DNA from: Taishania sp036758285
GTDB taxonomy: Bacteria; Bacteroidota; Bacteroidia; Flavobacteriales_D; Crocinitomicaceae
Assembly: GCA_036758285.1 (NCBI GenBank)
Contig: DAIOWV010000033.1
Location: 1 to 32,113, forward strand
DNA: 32,113 nt
Direction of reading: 5' to 3'
Positions 1 through 8,394 of this stretch are shown here, piece by piece (position 1 is the first letter of the stretch; the number at the start of each line of letters is the position of its first letter). Made by a program: the position numbers and the translations under genes. The notes beneath the pieces were generated by a model. That model saw only the letters and a program-made list of their open reading frames with translations. It made no database searches and was not told the DNA's origin.

Positions 1-342
1 GAGGAACGAATGACAATTATTTGGGAAGTTGATAATCAATTAAATAATTTTCAAATCCCTCCTTTTTGTATCCAAACAATAGTTGAAAATGCTGTAAAAC
101 ATGGTATTTCGAATGAAATTAATGGGGGATTTATCAAAATAAAAAGTTTTTCTGATGGAAATTCCTTATTTATAACTGTTGAAAATTCTGGAAAGTTAGG
201 ATCACTACCTGACACAGGAATTGGAATAGAAAACATTCAAAGGAGACTTGCTATTCAATTTCAAGGAAAAGCCAATTTCTCGCTTGTGGAATTAGAAAAT
301 ACAGTATTAGCTACTTTAAAATTTGATTATGAAAACCATTAA
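1..342 (+). CDS. LytS-family sensor histidine kinase, C-terminal fragment (5' end outside window)
   Basis: This is the ATP-binding end of a cytoplasmic-membrane sensor kinase that would phosphorylate the LytTR regulator next to it. The reading frame is open from the first base. The ATG at 10 is internal, because the family continues upstream of this point. The N-box (PPFCIQTIVENAVKHGI) and a G-box-like GIGIENIQRRL are both visible, as in LytS/YehU kinases. The phosphoacceptor His region (NPHFLFN-type) and any sensor domain lie outside the window. The stop (340-342) overlaps the start of the regulator by 14 nt, which implies translational coupling. The family assignment is secure; the signal sensed is unknown. 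Confidence 0.88.
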   Translation, partial: EERMTIIWEVDNQLNNFQIPPFCIQTIVENAVKHGISNEINGGFIKIKSFSDGNSLFITVENSGKLGSLPDTGIGIENIQRRLAIQFQGKANFSLVELENTVLATLKFDYENH

Positions 343-1078
343 GACAATTATCATCGATGACGAACGTTTAGCACGTGAAGAATTGAAATTACTATTGAAA
401 AATCATTTTGAAATTGAGATTGTTGCCGAAGCAAAAAATGGAGAAGAAGGATTAAAATTAATTAATGAAATAAATCCAGATTTAATTTTTCTAGATGTCA
501 ATATGCCAGGTTTATCTGGATTTGATTTATTAAAACATTTAGAAGTTATTCCTCTTGTGGTATTTATTACAGCTTATGATGAGTATGCCATGAAAGCATT
601 TGAAGTCAATGCATTGGATTATATTCTTAAACCAATTGTTCCGGAACGATTAAGTGAGTCTATAAAAAAGATTGTAGCAAAATTTGAAGATGACAACGAA
701 GATGTTGAAAATGATTCAGTTATTCTTCAAACGAAGAAAGTTATTTTGTCTACAGATTCAGTGTTTATTAAAGACGGTGAAAAATGTTGGTTTGTTGAAC
801 TTTCCAAAATTCGAATATTAGAATCTGAAGGTAATTATGTAAAAGTGTATTTTGATGAATTTAGACCTTTGATTTTAAGGTCTTTGGGTAGTTTTGAGGA
901 GCGTTTAGATCCGGATTGTTTCTTTCGGGCAAATCGAAAATTTATTATTAATCTTAAATGGGTTTCTAAAATTGAGAACTGGTTTAACGGTGGTCTAATG
1001 GTTGAAATGAAAACTGGTGAAAAAGTAGAAATATCAAGAAGGCAAGCAATTCGTTTTCGCGAACAATGGAGCTTATAA
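329..1078 (+). CDS. LytTR-family response regulator (receiver + LytTR DNA-binding domain)
   Basis: Cytoplasmic transcription regulator of 249 aa from the ATG at 329. A TTG at 323 would add two residues but is less likely. The N-terminal receiver domain shows the acidic pair D10/D11, phosphoacceptor D56 in IFLDVNMPG, the switch Thr in FITAYDEYA, and K101 in DYILKPI. A linker of about 20 residues follows, then a LytTR domain (about 142-249) with the family motifs ESEGNYVKVY and FFRANRKFIINL. It overlaps the kinase gene by 14 nt, so the two form a cognate pair. The target genes cannot be told from this window. The gene ends 8 bp from the convergent lipase gene, and I see no clear terminator between them. 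Confidence 0.93.
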   Translation: MKTIKTIIIDDERLAREELKLLLKNHFEIEIVAEAKNGEEGLKLINEINPDLIFLDVNMPGLSGFDLLKHLEVIPLVVFITAYDEYAMKAFEVNALDYILKPIVPERLSESIKKIVAKFEDDNEDVENDSVILQTKKVILSTDSVFIKDGEKCWFVELSKIRILESEGNYVKVYFDEFRPLILRSLGSFEERLDPDCFFRANRKFIINLKWVSKIENWFNGGLMVEMKTGEKVEISRRQAIRFREQWSL

Positions 1079-1086
1079 TTCGATTG

Positions 1087-2304
1087 TTACCTTCTATTTT
1101 CAGGATTAATAAAGTATTTTTCTTTTAAATTTGAATATTCTTCAGGGAAATACTTTTTAAGAATTGCTGTGTAATAGTTGTAAGATTTATGTTGTAATGT
1201 TGGTTTGCTTTTTTTATAAAGACTTTTATTCTCAAAAATACCATTATCATCTCGTGAATAGATTGCCATTAATGAATCATTTTTTAAAATTGAAGAATCT
1301 TTCAACTCCAAGGGATATTCAGTAGGAGGGATGTTAATGATATTACCAGTATGTACATAGTTGATTTCAGGATAGAATGCAGGCATTTTAATTTTTCCTA
1401 AATCCTCTAATAATTTACTTTCAATATTTTTAGACATTTTGATAGCAACGTCATTTATCTTGCTTTTAAATAAGTTAAGAGCTCCTTCAATAGCAAAGCC
1501 AGTGGTTGAAAATCCATCTTGATTCGATAAGAGTTCTGATAAATGTGAAGACCAAAAAGTACTGTCATTATAACTTATTGGTAATTTAGTAACAAAATCA
1601 TCTGAATTGTGGATTAAGTAACTCATTCCGCTCTCTCCATATTTTTTATAATATTCATTCGAAAAAGAAGTATTACCAATCATTGGGTTTGCAAATGCAT
1701 AAACTTTAAACGTATTTTTTTTGTTTAGTTCTTTATTTGGTAAATAATCAAAGTATGCGCGGAATATTTGAGCTAATGCTCCACCTTGTGAATGCCCTGT
1801 AATATAAAAGGCATAGATTCCTTGTTTGTTTAATTCAGAAATCTGTTTTAATAAGTCATCCTTCATGAAATAGATAGCTAAAGTATAGCCTGCATGAACA
1901 TGACTTTCATCTTTCTCCCCCAGTTGGTATTTAAAGACATCATCATTGATGCTAATTTTATCTTTTACCGGAATCATTGATGCATATAAATTTTCTAACC
2001 AACTTATTTGTTTGGAAGTAGATCCTCTAAAATTTATTACACCAATACTAGCATCTTGTTTTACATAAATTTGAAATTTATTATCCATCCCATATACTGG
2101 AGAGGTATAAACTTTTTTATAATTCTTTGGTAAAATTTCAGAATCACTTCCATAAAGATCTATAAAACTAAAGCTATTGCAAATTTGTATCAAATCTCTA
2201 GCTTCATCTGCATCAAATCCACTTTTAAAACTTGAAGAAACCCCAGGATTAGAACAAGCGTAAAATACTATTGTTAGACTAAAAAAAAGAGTCGATATCT
2301 TCAT
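1087..2304 (-). CDS. Class 3 lipase-like lipoprotein
   Basis: Predicted 405-aa lipoprotein with an alpha/beta-hydrolase fold. The N-terminus is a type II signal peptide with a lipobox ending at Cys17 (FYAC), so the protein should be lipid-anchored in the envelope. The nucleophile elbow GHSQGG puts the catalytic Ser at 172. VINFRGSTS (89-97) resembles the oxyanion-hole strand of class 3 lipases, and HNSDDFVTKLP (232-242) probably carries the catalytic Asp. About 100 residues after the core have no recognised domain. The likely activity is acylglycerol or ester hydrolysis; the substrate is unknown. It stands alone, convergent with the LytTR gene, and a terminator separates it from the gene upstream of it on the same strand. 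Confidence 0.8.
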   Translation of the reverse strand: MKISTLFFSLTIVFYACSNPGVSSSFKSGFDADEARDLIQICNSFSFIDLYGSDSEILPKNYKKVYTSPVYGMDNKFQIYVKQDASIGVINFRGSTSKQISWLENLYASMIPVKDKISINDDVFKYQLGEKDESHVHAGYTLAIYFMKDDLLKQISELNKQGIYAFYITGHSQGGALAQIFRAYFDYLPNKELNKKNTFKVYAFANPMIGNTSFSNEYYKKYGESGMSYLIHNSDDFVTKLPISYNDSTFWSSHLSELLSNQDGFSTTGFAIEGALNLFKSKINDVAIKMSKNIESKLLEDLGKIKMPAFYPEINYVHTGNIINIPPTEYPLELKDSSILKNDSLMAIYSRDDNGIFENKSLYKKSKPTLQHKSYNYYTAILKKYFPEEYSNLKEKYFINPENRR

Positions 2305-2361
2305 TAATATTCAATTATTATAGAAATTATAAATCGTTTTGTGGCAGGAGGAAAATAAAAA

Positions 2362-2400
2362 GGTCTTGTTAATGAATTTTGTATATCCACTAACAAGACC
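2362..2400 (-). terminator. Rho-independent terminator of the 2450-3028 gene
   Basis: A 10-bp perfect inverted repeat (ggtcttgtta at 2362-2371, taacaagacc at 2391-2400) has a 19-nt loop. Read on the minus strand it is followed by TTTTTATTT. It starts about 50 nt after the stop of the beta-barrel gene and before the lipase gene. Confidence 0.75.
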
Positions 2401-2449
2401 AAAAATAAAAAATTAAAATTCAATCAACGAATTTAATTCCAGTTTAATT

Positions 2450-3028
2450 TTACTTGAATGTATATCCTAAACTAAGTCCAAACCAAGGAAAAGCAGTATA
2501 ACCTAAATTCATTACATTCTCAAATGGCGCATTACTTGTGTTGATTTTTCCACCTCTAAAGTCAACATCCGTATTTATCAATGCAACATGAGGTGTTAAA
2601 GTTGCTCTGAAAAAGATTCCACTATTATAGGCTTGAAAACGGTAACCAATTTTTGGAGTCATGTAGGTGTACAATGCATTCATACGATTATCCAACATTG
2701 AACTTTGACTAAGCTGTGTAGTTAGTCCTACTCCAAGTTCTAAAAAGTTACGTTTTCCACCGACTAACCAATTAAAGGAAACAGGAAGCCCTAGATAAGC
2801 ACCATCCCCAAATCCTAAAGAACGCGGAATGGCTACAACACCAACAGTAACTGAATTTTTCCACGTCCGATCTCTATTGAATAGCATATCGTAATTTAGT
2901 GAGCCAGAAAAGCCTTGTCCAAATACCTCGGCATAAACACTATGCTTTCGTTTTGGCACTTCTTCTTGTCCAAAAAGACTTGTTACAACAAGCAGTTGTA
3001 AGCAAGTAATTAATACTTGTTTTTTCAT
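2450..3028 (-). CDS. Small secreted outer membrane beta-barrel-like protein
   Basis: A 192-aa protein with a Sec signal peptide (MKKQVLITCLQLLVVTSLFG, cleavage probably just before or at QEE). The mature part alternates hydrophobic and polar residues in short strands (YAEVFGQGFSGSLNYDMLF, TPKIGYRFQAY, FFRATLTPHVALI) and ends in an aromatic-rich strand, FGLSLGYTFK, typical of outer membrane barrels ending in Phe or near it. I recognise no specific family, only the general eight-strand-like barrel of Bacteroidota. It is monocistronic: a terminator lies downstream and 167 bp of AT-rich non-coding DNA upstream, in which I see no consensus promoter. The function is unknown. Confidence 0.75.
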   Translation of the reverse strand: MKKQVLITCLQLLVVTSLFGQEEVPKRKHSVYAEVFGQGFSGSLNYDMLFNRDRTWKNSVTVGVVAIPRSLGFGDGAYLGLPVSFNWLVGGKRNFLELGVGLTTQLSQSSMLDNRMNALYTYMTPKIGYRFQAYNSGIFFRATLTPHVALINTDVDFRGGKINTSNAPFENVMNLGYTAFPWFGLSLGYTFK

Positions 3029-3195
3029 AATTTTGAGTTTTATATTGCATTTTAAAAGTAATATTTTAACCCAATTTTATTTGTTTAAATTATTATCTAT
3101 TAGTGTTTTATGAATTTTAAATAAAGATGGATGAATATTTAATAATCATTTGTATAAATTAAGAATCGTTTTTTGAACTTTATTTTTTTATGGCA

Positions 3196-3624
3196 TTATT
3201 CATTTTCGGCCAATTTCTTCAGTTTTTTATTCATTTCATTGAAACCATTTGTTGTTTTTCTCACATTAAATAGCCATACAAAAACACCTTTGAATTCTTC
3301 GCTGTGAATGAATGTTGTTGTTCCGTTTTTGTTGTCAATTAATTCAAATTTATGTTTACCATCAAAAAAACCTTTGAAGATTACAGTTCCTAACCAGCTT
3401 AGTTCTTTATTCTTTTTTATTGATATAATAGTTGGCTTAAAGTTGATTTTATTTCCGTTGGGTGGTTGTATACTAACGTTGATTTTTTTACCTTCTTCAA
3501 TTTCCCCTTTGATAGAAGTTATAAAGGGATTCCAATTTGGATAGCTTTCAATAGCTGTTAGGATGTTCCATATTTTTTCTGGAGTAGATTGAATTAAGAT
3601 TTGCGTTTTAATTTCTTTTTTCAT
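3196..3624 (-). CDS. SRPBCC (START/polyketide cyclase-like) domain protein
   Basis: Cytoplasmic 142-aa single-domain protein. The N-terminal strand and helix TQILIQSTPEKIWNILTAIE, followed by YPNWNPFI, is the signature of the SRPBCC/polyketide-cyclase-2 ligand-binding fold. GFFDGKHKFELIDN and TTFIHSEEFKGVF fit the later strands of the helix-grip. These proteins bind hydrophobic ligands, and the substrate cannot be inferred here. It lies downstream of the Crp/Fnr gene on the same strand, with 83 bp between them that hold a perfect FNR-like palindrome. It could therefore be controlled by that regulator. Confidence 0.85.
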   Translation of the reverse strand: MKKEIKTQILIQSTPEKIWNILTAIESYPNWNPFITSIKGEIEEGKKINVSIQPPNGNKINFKPTIISIKKNKELSWLGTVIFKGFFDGKHKFELIDNKNGTTTFIHSEEFKGVFVWLFNVRKTTNGFNEMNKKLKKLAENE

Positions 3625-3688
3625 AATTGTCAGACACTTTATTTGTTTTTGATTTGTTACAAAGGTCTAATTTGACAAACTATATTCA

Positions 3689-3704
3689 CTTGATAAAAAT
3701 CAAG
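3689..3704. promoter_or_regulatory. Perfect FNR/CRP-type palindrome upstream of the SRPBCC gene
   Basis: CTTGATAAAAATCAAG contains TTGAT-N4-ATCAA exactly, the FNR-box consensus. It lies 65 nt upstream of the SRPBCC start and 3 nt past the stop of a Crp/Fnr-family gene. A degenerate -7-like stretch (TAGACCTTTG, 3669-3660 on the minus strand) would put the box near -41.5. No T-tract follows it on the minus strand, so it does not look like a terminator. Confidence 0.5.
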
Positions 3705-3707
3705 AAG

Positions 3708-4280
3708 TTAAGAAATTTGCTTTTTTCTTATTCTACTAAATGTTTCGGGTGTCATTCCAAGCATGGATGCTATGTATTGTAATGGTACCTGATGAAATAA
3801 TTCTTTGTTCTTCTCAAAGAAAAAAATGTAACGTTCTTCTGCTGACATTGAAAGGTGACTGAAAATTCGATCTTCAAGTGTTGTAAAACAATGTATAATG
3901 AAAAGTTTTTCTAGTTCGTTCCATTTTGGTGTAATTGTTTTAATTCTATCGTATTCACTTTTTTTTATAGTGTAAATTTCAGTATCTGTTAATGTTTGTA
4001 TTGTCCAGCGAGCGGGTTTATCAAAAATAAAACTGGATAAGTCTGTTATGAAGTAACCTTTTGTAGCAATCCATTGAGTAACATCTTTACTCTCGGTTTC
4101 GATGAAAATTCTTAAAAAACCTGATTGTATGAAACTTAATCGATCACAATTTTTATTTGTTTTTAAAAAATAATCTCCTTTTTTTAATGTTTCTAACTGA
4201 AACAATGATGTAATAGATGATAATTCTTCAGGATCGATGACTCCAAAATACGATTTTATACTAAGTTCGAGTTCTGTCAT
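3708..4280 (-). CDS. Crp/Fnr-family transcriptional regulator
   Basis: 190-aa regulator. Residues about 10-115 form the cyclic-nucleotide-binding-like beta-roll (LKKGDYFLKTNKNCDRLSFI, then SGFLRIFIE). A long dimerisation helix follows, then a C-terminal HTH (VPLQYIASMLGMTPETFSRI). The recognition helix carries E179, S182 and R183, the E-x-x-S-R pattern by which E. coli FNR reads TTGAT half-sites. There are only two cysteines (C45, C131) and no N-terminal cluster, so it is not an oxygen-sensing Fe-S FNR. The cAMP-contacting residues of CRP are not evident, and the effector is unknown. Such proteins are common in Bacteroidota. It is transcribed toward the SRPBCC gene, and the matching palindrome lies just past its stop. 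Confidence 0.88.
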   Translation of the reverse strand: MTELELSIKSYFGVIDPEELSSITSLFQLETLKKGDYFLKTNKNCDRLSFIQSGFLRIFIETESKDVTQWIATKGYFITDLSSFIFDKPARWTIQTLTDTEIYTIKKSEYDRIKTITPKWNELEKLFIIHCFTTLEDRIFSHLSMSAEERYIFFFEKNKELFHQVPLQYIASMLGMTPETFSRIRKKQIS

Positions 4281-4339
4281 CTCAAGAATAATTTTATAGG
4301 ATATTAATTCTGATATGTTCGGAATAGAAAAAGAACGTA

Positions 4340-4798
4340 TTATTGAATTAATTTATTTTTCCATCCTGTTCTGAATTCACCTAAATCTTTAACTAATGGG
4401 TTATAAAAAATTGCATTTGAGTAATTGTTCACTTCCGAAAAATGCACTATTTTTTTTTCATTATCTTGTTCTATCAATACGTTTAAACGATCAAATAGAT
4501 TTAGATTGAACTCTTTTGCAAGTTCCTTGATGAAATGAACAGAACTATCTATTGAACAACCAGATGCTGTGGTTTTTGTTTCATCCACAGATAAAATTAT
4601 GAAATAGTCTTCAAGGATTATTGATTCACCATACAGTTGTGCTCCGTGAGCAGCCCATTCTGATACAAAATAATTCAATTTTTCTTGAATCAAACGTTGT
4701 GTTTCTTCCGAAATAGGTGATTGATTTTGGTAAATCCAAATTCTACTTGAATCCGGAAGATTCGGGAAAATATTATTATAAGTCTGCTGCATTTGCAA
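4340..4798 (-). CDS. Conserved Bacteroidota protein, often labelled 'ABC transporter ATPase' without basis
   Basis: Cytoplasmic 152-aa protein with no Walker A or ABC signature, although relatives are commonly called ABC transporter ATPase. Recognisable family features are SRIWIYQNQ near the N-terminus, FVSEWAAHGAQL, and the conserved core SGCSIDSSVHFIKELAKEF with a lone Cys. No catalytic motif can be assigned. Its start lies inside the 3' end of the CCG-domain gene (23-nt overlap), so the two are translationally coupled. It is the last gene of the amidase/MCE/Fe-S run, and this linkage is the only hint to its role. Confidence 0.8.
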   Translation of the reverse strand: MQMQQTYNNIFPNLPDSSRIWIYQNQSPISEETQRLIQEKLNYFVSEWAAHGAQLYGESIILEDYFIILSVDETKTTASGCSIDSSVHFIKELAKEFNLNLFDRLNVLIEQDNEKKIVHFSEVNNYSNAIFYNPLVKDLGEFRTGWKNKLIQ

Positions 4799-5564
4799 TT
4801 AATTCTGCTACGTCTAATACTTTAACTTCTTGCTCTTTTTCGAAATGTTTTACACCATCTGTCATCATCGTATTACAAAAAGGGCATCCTGTTGCAATAA
4901 TATTTGGGGTTACTTCTAAAGCATCTTCAGTACGTAAAACATTTACTTCTTTATTTCCTTTTTCAGCTTCTTTAAACATTTGAGCACCGCCAGCACCACA
5001 ACATAAGCCGTTAGTTTTACAACGTTTCATTTCTACCAATTCAGCATCCAATTTGGTGATTAATTCTCTTGGTGCTTCATAAACATCATTTGCTCTACCT
5101 AGGTAGCAAGGATCATGAAAAGTAATTTTTTTACCTTTATATTCACCTCCTTCAATAGATAATTTACCTGAATTAATTAGATCTTGTAACAATTGAGTAT
5201 GATGAATTACTTCATATTTACCTCCTAGTTCGGGATATTCATTTTTCAAAGTGTTAAAGCAGTGTGGACAACCAGTAACAATTTTCTTTACTTCATAACC
5301 ATCTAAGACCTGAATGTTCATCATCGCTTGCATTTGAAATGTGAATTCATTTCCAGCACGTTTTGCGGGATCTCCGGTACAGCTTTCTTCAGCTCCCAAA
5401 ACTCCAAATTTAACATCGCAATGATTCAAAATTTTCACAATGGCTTTTGTGATCTTTTTTGCACGGTCATCAAAACTACCAGAACATCCTACCCAAAATA
5501 AAATATCTGCAGTTTCTCCATTTGCCATTAATTCAGCCATTGTAGGCACTCTTAGATTACTCAT
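4776..5564 (-). CDS. CCG-domain (Fe-S)-binding protein, heterodisulfide-reductase-B/GlpC-like
   Basis: A soluble 262-aa protein with two CCG-type cysteine repeats. The first has WVGCSGSFDDRAKK near the N-terminus and later TGCPHCFNTLKNEY. The second has DPCYLGR, then LCCGAGGAQMF and TGCPFCNTMM. This is the HdrB/GlpC/LldE cysteine-rich domain that holds a 4Fe-4S (or noncubane) cluster and passes electrons. Its partner is almost certainly the membrane ferredoxin-like protein at 6017-7351: together they would make a split HdrD/GlpC-like membrane electron-transfer unit (inference). It overlaps the next gene by 23 nt and follows the HAD gene by 7 nt. The electron donor and acceptor are unknown. 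Confidence 0.88.
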   Translation of the reverse strand: MSNLRVPTMAELMANGETADILFWVGCSGSFDDRAKKITKAIVKILNHCDVKFGVLGAEESCTGDPAKRAGNEFTFQMQAMMNIQVLDGYEVKKIVTGCPHCFNTLKNEYPELGGKYEVIHHTQLLQDLINSGKLSIEGGEYKGKKITFHDPCYLGRANDVYEAPRELITKLDAELVEMKRCKTNGLCCGAGGAQMFKEAEKGNKEVNVLRTEDALEVTPNIIATGCPFCNTMMTDGVKHFEKEQEVKVLDVAELIANAADL

Positions 5565-5571
5565 AAAAGAA

Positions 5572-6000
5572 CTATTTTTTAAATACCTGTATTTTTACTT
5601 CACGTTCTACTAATTCGGTAAATTTCCCTTCAAACCTAGTTGCTTTTACAAGATGATTATCAATCCAATGATAATTACCACCTCTAGGTTTTCCAAATAA
5701 AATACCATGATATTTGAAGCCATTTTTGTTCAACCATTCTTCCGTTACTTCTCGATGTTCTTCTGTTCTCGATGTAAAAAAAGTAATGATGTGACCTTCA
5801 TCATACCATTTATTTAATATTTCTAATGCATCCGGATATAATTTAGCTGTTGCCATTCTTTCCGGTTCCTCATTAGGAATGTCATCACAAATTGTCCCGT
5901 CAATGTCTATTAAATAGTTTTTTGTGTCTTCTGGTAAAATGGGACTTATTAATTTGCCGTTTTCTTTTGTTTCAATTAATTGTTTATTGTTCTTATCCAT
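5572..6000 (-). CDS. HAD-superfamily phosphatase-like protein
   Basis: 142-aa cytoplasmic protein with HAD motif I DIDGTICDD (nucleophile D32, acid D34), motif II FFTSRTEEH (T76 or S77), a Lys in GKPRGG (K104) as motif III, and motif IV WIDNH (D114, with Asn where many HADs have a second Asp). It is short and has only a minimal cap, as in small HAD phosphatases. Relatives are sometimes mislabelled phosphoheptose isomerase. The substrate is unknown. It lies between the two Fe-S genes (7 and 16 nt spacing), which links it by operon to electron transfer or envelope functions without naming a reaction. Confidence 0.8.
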   Translation of the reverse strand: MDKNNKQLIETKENGKLISPILPEDTKNYLIDIDGTICDDIPNEEPERMATAKLYPDALEILNKWYDEGHIITFFTSRTEEHREVTEEWLNKNGFKYHGILFGKPRGGNYHWIDNHLVKATRFEGKFTELVEREVKIQVFKK

Positions 6001-6016
6001 GATGTGTTATTGTTCA

Positions 6017-7351
6017 CTACTCATCTTTCCAATTGAGTCTGTCTGTTGGTGAAAACTGCCAAGGGGCTCCATTGTTTTCAATGTTTGTCAACATACCAGT
6101 TAGTTCAGTTGGCATTTTAGACTCCTCCATTACTAAGTAACGTCTCATTTCCATGATAATTGAAAGTGGGTCTATATTTACGGGGCATTCTTGTACACAT
6201 GCATTGCAAGAATTACATGCCCATAATTCTTCTTCTGTAATGTGGTCAAATAATAAGCTTTTCCCATCATCATAGTCTTTACCGTGTTTTCTGACATTGT
6301 TTCCAACAACCTCTAGACGATCACGTGTATCCATCATAATCTTTCTTGGAGATAATAATTTCCCTGTTTGATTAGCTGGACAAGAAGAAGTACAACGACC
6401 ACATTCTGTACATGTGTATGCATCTAGTAGGTTTTTCCAAGTCAAATCTGTTACATCCTTTGCCCCAAAACGTTGTGGTTCAGGAACCACTCCATCAGCT
6501 GGTGCTGCGAATGGATCAGCTGTCGGATCCATCATCAGTTTTACTTCATTGGTAACTGATTCTAAATTTGTAAACTGACCTTTTGCATTCAAATTTGAAT
6601 AATATGTATTGGGGAATGCCAATAAAATGTGGAAGTGCTTTGAGAAAGGTAAATAATTCAGGAATACAAAAACCATTGTTATGTGCCCCCACCATCCAAT
6701 TCGTTCAATTGCGAATAAAGCACCATCAGAAAGATTCCCAAAGAAAAGGGGACCAATGTGTTGCGTTACTGCAAATCCTAACGTCCCATCGCCTAAGTTC
6801 TCAGCATGTGAAACACCTCTTTGATATAATACTTCGTCAGCTCCATTCATCATGAAAATGCATGTAACCAATAGCAACTCAAAACAAAGGATTAAGTTAC
6901 CATCCATTTTTGCCCAGCCAACCATTTCTCGCATTGTAAAACGGGGTATCTTTAATAAATTTCTTCTTGCTAAGAAAGCGATAGTTGCAACAAGAGCTAA
7001 AACAGAAAGTATTTCAATGAAACTAATTAAAAATGTATAAAACCCACCCAATGCTGGTCTGAAAATACGATGATGCCCAGAAAAACCATCTACAACAATT
7101 TCAATTAATTCAATTTGTGTGATAACAAACGCTGCATAAATGAATAAATGCAATATTGCAGGAATTGGTCGTTGGAACATTTTTTTCTGTCCCAAAGCCA
7201 CAAGTGTCATCATTTTTAAACGCTCTTTAGGTTTATCTGTTCTGTTTACGTCTCTCCCTAAAAGTATATTTTGACGTATTTTCATTACATTCCATGTGAA
7301 GAAACCTCCACCGGCAATCAATAAAATTCCGAATATAATAGCTGTTATCAT
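6017..7351 (-). CDS. Membrane (Fe-S)-binding protein with two 4Fe-4S ferredoxin motifs
   Basis: 444-aa inner membrane protein. The N-terminal half has about five hydrophobic helices (near residues 2-22, 66-90, 105-130, 150-172 and 222-245) in a nitrate-reductase-gamma-like arrangement. The C-terminal half has ferredoxin motifs CTECGRCTSSCP (about 313-324) and CNSCNACVQECP (about 379-390). These would pass electrons between a soluble partner, probably the CCG protein at 4776-5564, and the membrane quinone pool (inference). The start codon overlaps the MCE gene stop by one base (TAATG). No heme ligands can be assigned with confidence. The family is usually annotated only as (Fe-S)-binding protein. 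Confidence 0.87.
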   Translation of the reverse strand: MITAIIFGILLIAGGGFFTWNVMKIRQNILLGRDVNRTDKPKERLKMMTLVALGQKKMFQRPIPAILHLFIYAAFVITQIELIEIVVDGFSGHHRIFRPALGGFYTFLISFIEILSVLALVATIAFLARRNLLKIPRFTMREMVGWAKMDGNLILCFELLLVTCIFMMNGADEVLYQRGVSHAENLGDGTLGFAVTQHIGPLFFGNLSDGALFAIERIGWWGHITMVFVFLNYLPFSKHFHILLAFPNTYYSNLNAKGQFTNLESVTNEVKLMMDPTADPFAAPADGVVPEPQRFGAKDVTDLTWKNLLDAYTCTECGRCTSSCPANQTGKLLSPRKIMMDTRDRLEVVGNNVRKHGKDYDDGKSLLFDHITEEELWACNSCNACVQECPVNIDPLSIIMEMRRYLVMEESKMPTELTGMLTNIENNGAPWQFSPTDRLNWKDE

Positions 7352-8388
7352 TATTTTACTTGTGTTGAGTCTAACAATACTTTTAATTTTCTTTCTTCAC
7401 TAGGTGATAAAGGTAATCCTTTTGTTTTAGCTCCAAAAACAGAAAAGTGAATATATCTTTCTGGGTGAGCTTCAATGTCCTCAACTAAGTTTTGTAGACG
7501 TTGATTCGTAGTATTTAATTCATTGTAAAGTTGTTCGTCTCCAAGCAACTTACCTAGTGTTCCTTCACCTTTTGTTGCAGCGTCTAAAACAGTGTTGAAT
7601 TTATTAAGTGTGAGCTTTGCTTCGTTGATTGTTCCTTTGAAATCAGCAGTAACTAACTCATCTGTAAGCGTTTTTGCATTACCTAAAATACCTTCAATTT
7701 TCTCATTACTTTTTTGCAGATTAGAAGTAATTGATTCAACATTATTGAAGATTTTAGACAGTTTTGCTTTCTCAGTAACCATTAAACCTTCTAATTGATT
7801 AGCAACTGAACCGAATTTTTTAATGGCTGTTTGTACCTCGTCAAATGTTTCTTTTAATTCAGAGTTTGCAGTTGTGTCCCAAAACGCTGAAAATGAAACA
7901 ATAAATTTATCCAATGAGTTTACAGCAGATTGTACTTTTTGAATTAAAGGGTCTGCGTATTGTTTTACTTCAGTAATAATGCTATTTGTAAGATTTCCTT
8001 GTATATAGTCATTCGGTTTGTGGAAAGTAGTTGCCTCTTCATTTGGCACGATAATAAGTCCTTTACTCAATAAGTCGGCACTACCAGCATGAATGTTTGA
8101 TCCAACAGGGATTTTAAATCCTCGATCTTGGATGTTAAATTTCATTAATACTTTTCTATTTTCTTCTTTCTTACCAGTAAGACCTACCTCTAATACCTTA
8201 CCAACAACAACACCATTTACGTATACGGAAGTTGCTGGAGCGATTCCACCTGATTCTGAAAGATATACATAGTATACGTCGTCACCACCAAAAAAGCTAT
8301 TGCCTTTAAGGAAGTTAACACCTGCTATAACAAGTGCGATTGCAATAACTGCAATAACACCTGTTTTTAGTTCTTTGGAAATTTTCAA
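7351..8388 (-). CDS. MlaD/MCE-domain protein
   Basis: 345 aa with one N-terminal membrane helix (about 10-27, TGVIAVIAIALVIAGVNF) followed by an MCE domain (about 38-115; the VYYVYLSESGGIAPATSVYV and GVVVGKVLEVGL stretches are typical). The long C-terminal half is predominantly helical or coiled-coil. MCE proteins form hexameric periplasmic rings or tubes that carry lipids between inner and outer membranes, and the MlaE permease and MlaF ATPase partners are not nearby. It is packed between the amidase (6-nt gap) and the membrane Fe-S gene (1-nt overlap), so it is co-transcribed with them. A role in outer membrane lipid transport fits the divergent lptD. Confidence 0.9.
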   Translation of the reverse strand: MKISKELKTGVIAVIAIALVIAGVNFLKGNSFFGGDDVYYVYLSESGGIAPATSVYVNGVVVGKVLEVGLTGKKEENRKVLMKFNIQDRGFKIPVGSNIHAGSADLLSKGLIIVPNEEATTFHKPNDYIQGNLTNSIITEVKQYADPLIQKVQSAVNSLDKFIVSFSAFWDTTANSELKETFDEVQTAIKKFGSVANQLEGLMVTEKAKLSKIFNNVESITSNLQKSNEKIEGILGNAKTLTDELVTADFKGTINEAKLTLNKFNTVLDAATKGEGTLGKLLGDEQLYNELNTTNQRLQNLVEDIEAHPERYIHFSVFGAKTKGLPLSPSEERKLKVLLDSTQVK

Positions 8389-8394
8389 AACAAT

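Noticed and set aside
10..342. A complete 110-aa gene starting at ATG 10
   Set aside because: The frame is open to the window edge and the protein begins in the middle of a LytS-type ATPase domain, so this is the end of a longer gene.
3689..3704. The palindrome as a terminator of the Crp/Fnr gene
   Set aside because: The stem is only 6 bp and AT-rich, and on the minus strand GTGAATATAG follows, with no run of T.
4340..4798. ABC transporter ATPase
   Set aside because: Relatives carry this name, but no Walker A, Walker B or LSGGQ motif is present.
5572..6000. Phosphoheptose isomerase
   Set aside because: The protein has HAD motifs (DIDGT) and no SIS domain.
6583..7040. Plus-strand frames opposite the membrane Fe-S gene
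   Set aside because: They overlap a strongly supported gene on the other strand and have no start signal or recognisable protein.
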